Position numbers and translations under genes: made by a program. A stretch of DNA of 64,000 nt. It comes from Nitratireductor soli (GTDB lineage Bacteria > Pseudomonadota > Alphaproteobacteria > Rhizobiales > Rhizobiaceae). The DNA lies in assembly GCF_001050155.1 (NCBI RefSeq), contig NZ_LFVY01000001.1, positions 372,001 to 436,000 on the forward strand, in the 5' to 3' direction. Every line of letters begins with the position of its first letter. Position 1 is the first letter of the stretch. Below, piece by piece: positions 62,759 through 64,000 of this stretch. The notes beneath the pieces were generated by a model. The model was not told the DNA's origin. It made no database searches and was given only the letters and a program-made list of their open reading frames with translations.

Positions 62759-63472
62759 TCAGGAGGGGCCGGCGGCGGCTGTTTTCGGCCGTGGCGGCAC
62801 GCCGCTCGCCACATGCCGGCGCAGTGGCACGACTTCGCGAATGAGGGCGGCGACGTATTTGGTGTACTCGGTCGCCAGCACGCGCAACGCGTCCGGCTTG
62901 GCGAGCCACGCGCCGTCGTCGAGCGGCGTGTTGACCACCGGATAGGGCTGGACGCGCGCTTCCGGCAGAATGCGGCGCATTTCCAGAAGGCTGCGCGGCA
63001 TATGATAGTTGTTGGTCACCAGGATGATGCTGCCATAGGTGTTGGCGGTCACCCATTTGGCGCTTTCCTCGGCATTGCCGATCGTGTCGAGTGCCGCATG
63101 GTCGATGTCGACGCAGCACTCGAACAGCGCCTTGTCGCCGCCTGTCGCAACACGCAGGTCATCGGCGCGGGCGATGGGATTGACCCCGCTGATCAGCAGC
63201 CGCTTGCCCTTGCCGGCCTTGAGCAGGCCGATGGCCGCGTCGATACGTGACTGGCCGCCGGTGAGCACGATGATGCCGTCGGCGTCCTCGATTTCGCCCG
63301 GCGCCGCAAGATGGCCGATATGGTCGGCAAACAGGCCGAACCCGGCAAGAAAGGCAATGATCGTCAAGAGGGCGGTGAGGCCCGCCAAGCGCAAGGCGAC
63401 GCGCGCGCCGGATCGGCTTCGGCGCAACTGTGCTCCCTGGCCATCCCGACCTTGCTGGGTTTCCTGCATCAT
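62759..63472 (-). CDS. YdcF family protein (DUF218)
   Basis: A 237-residue inner-membrane protein with one N-terminal helix (LAGLTALLTIIAFLAGFGLF) and a DUF218 domain: ADGIIVLTGGQSRIDAAIGLLKAGKGKRLLISG near residue 62, NTYGSIILVTNNYHMPRSLLEMRRIL near 145. Relatives such as SanA and ElyC act in envelope integrity. Follows ftsX by about 80 bases. Confidence 0.93.
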   Translation of the reverse strand: MMQETQQGRDGQGAQLRRSRSGARVALRLAGLTALLTIIAFLAGFGLFADHIGHLAAPGEIEDADGIIVLTGGQSRIDAAIGLLKAGKGKRLLISGVNPIARADDLRVATGGDKALFECCVDIDHAALDTIGNAEESAKWVTANTYGSIILVTNNYHMPRSLLEMRRILPEARVQPYPVVNTPLDDGAWLAKPDALRVLATEYTKYVAALIREVVPLRRHVASGVPPRPKTAAAGPS

Positions 63473-63554
63473 GACCCGATGGTTAGCGGCAAATTACGGC
63501 GATGGATAGTCGGCCTGCGGCTGCCCGGTGAAAAGCCTGTGGCCATCGCCGGCG

Positions 63555-64000
63555 CTAAATCCCGTCGGGATGGCTGGCATCGACCTTTTTCAGATACGAC
63601 AGCACGGTGATGTGCGAGGTCGCAGCCGTCAGGGCCGCGATGAGGGCGACGATCACGCCGACGCCGAGATAGCCGGACGGGCCGATGGCGAAATTGCCGA
63701 ACAGGGCGGTGGCCTGGTCCGCCTCGGGTGTCGCCATGTTGCGCGACGACCACCAGTAGAACACGATGAAGACAATGATCGCGCCGATGCCGCCGGCGGC
63801 CGCACCTTTCATGCCGGCCAGCAGGAAGTGGCGGCGGAACTGCGAGGCGATGAAGGATGCCTCGGCGCCGACGAAATGCAGCACCTCGATGATGTGGCCG
63901 TTGCCGGCCATTGCGCCGCGCGTGGCGAAGATAACGGTCAGTGCCGTGGCGGACAGCATCAGCCCGAGGACGGTCACGCCGATGGTTACCGTGGTGCGGG
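63555..64000 (-). CDS. ftsX: cell division protein FtsX (C-terminal part, 5' cut by window edge)
   Basis: The frame is open to the window end, so the start lies beyond 64000; about 148 residues are visible. They hold three helices of the ABC3-type permease: MLSATALTVIFATRGAMAG, then IIEVLHFVGAEASFIASQFRRHFLLAGMKGAAAGG with the coupling segment, and the last helix ending SYLKKVDASHPDGI. FtsX works with the ATPase FtsE in controlling peptidoglycan hydrolysis at division. ftsE should lie just upstream, outside the window. Confidence 0.92.
   Translation of the reverse strand, partial: RTTVTIGVTVLGLMLSATALTVIFATRGAMAGNGHIIEVLHFVGAEASFIASQFRRHFLLAGMKGAAAGGIGAIIVFIVFYWWSSRNMATPEADQATALFGNFAIGPSGYLGVGVIVALIAALTAATSHITVLSYLKKVDASHPDGI

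Overview
The window reads as chromosome of a GC-rich alphaproteobacterium of the order Hyphomicrobiales (Rhizobiales), most likely the Phyllobacteriaceae/Mesorhizobium group. The reasons are the rpmB-DUF3108 and metX-metW / hisC-tyrA-DUF2125 neighbourhoods, a SAM-II riboswitch before metX, the density of TRAP and branched-chain-type ABC uptake systems, and dispersed palindromic intergenic repeats of the kind scattered through rhizobial genomes. This placement is inference from gene content; no rRNA or species marker is present.

Region 1 (1-8.6 kb): the end of a TRAP uptake operon followed by a DUF1611/DgcN-type gene, a membrane alpha/beta-hydrolase, a GST-ArsR-SRPBCC operon, and a CO-dehydrogenase-type pair (FAD and 2Fe-2S subunits) with no large catalytic subunit beside it. 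Region 2 (8.8-26.6 kb) lies between tRNA-Thr(CGT) and tRNA-Gly(GCC). It is catabolic and regulator-rich: three IclR genes, one LysR gene, two more complete TRAP systems, an IlvD-type dehydratase, an SDR, a KstD-like flavoprotein and an enoyl-CoA hydratase. Its right end is decayed: a DUF1330 stub, a TetR pseudogene, and a mosaic of IS3- and IS481-type remnants against tRNA-Gly. Region 3 (26.8-34.9 kb) has housekeeping genes (prolyl-tRNA editing, thioredoxin-TPR, LON-substrate-binding, Trm112) and an ABC importer divergent from a GntR gene, with twin AT-rich operator candidates between them.

Region 4 (35.1-48.9 kb) is the most interesting part. It holds a five-gene branched-chain-type ABC importer with a Tat-exported binding protein, then nicotinamidase (pncA) divergent from a molybdenum hydroxylase (FAD subunit plus fused 2Fe-2S/Moco subunit), a 6-hydroxynicotinate-reductase-like protein, a UPF0280 protein, an AA_synth-family protein and a MarR regulator. 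Together they look like a complete import, hydroxylation and ring-reduction module for an N-heterocycle, possibly nicotinate-like. Similar operator-like palindromes precede the importer and the pncA/hydroxylase divergence.

Region 5 (48.9-64 kb) is mostly core: a queuosine-precursor transporter under a probable preQ1-I riboswitch that overlaps its start codon, rpmB, DUF3108, an EamA exporter, gloB, a methyltransferase, nitronate monooxygenase, MerR plus a truncated MFS gene, metX-metW under a SAM-II riboswitch with a downstream terminator, hisC-tyrA, DUF2125, ChaC-like cyclotransferase, PlsC, YdcF and the end of ftsX. Dispersed repeats recur throughout, and in at least five cases they supply the last codons or the stop codon of a gene.
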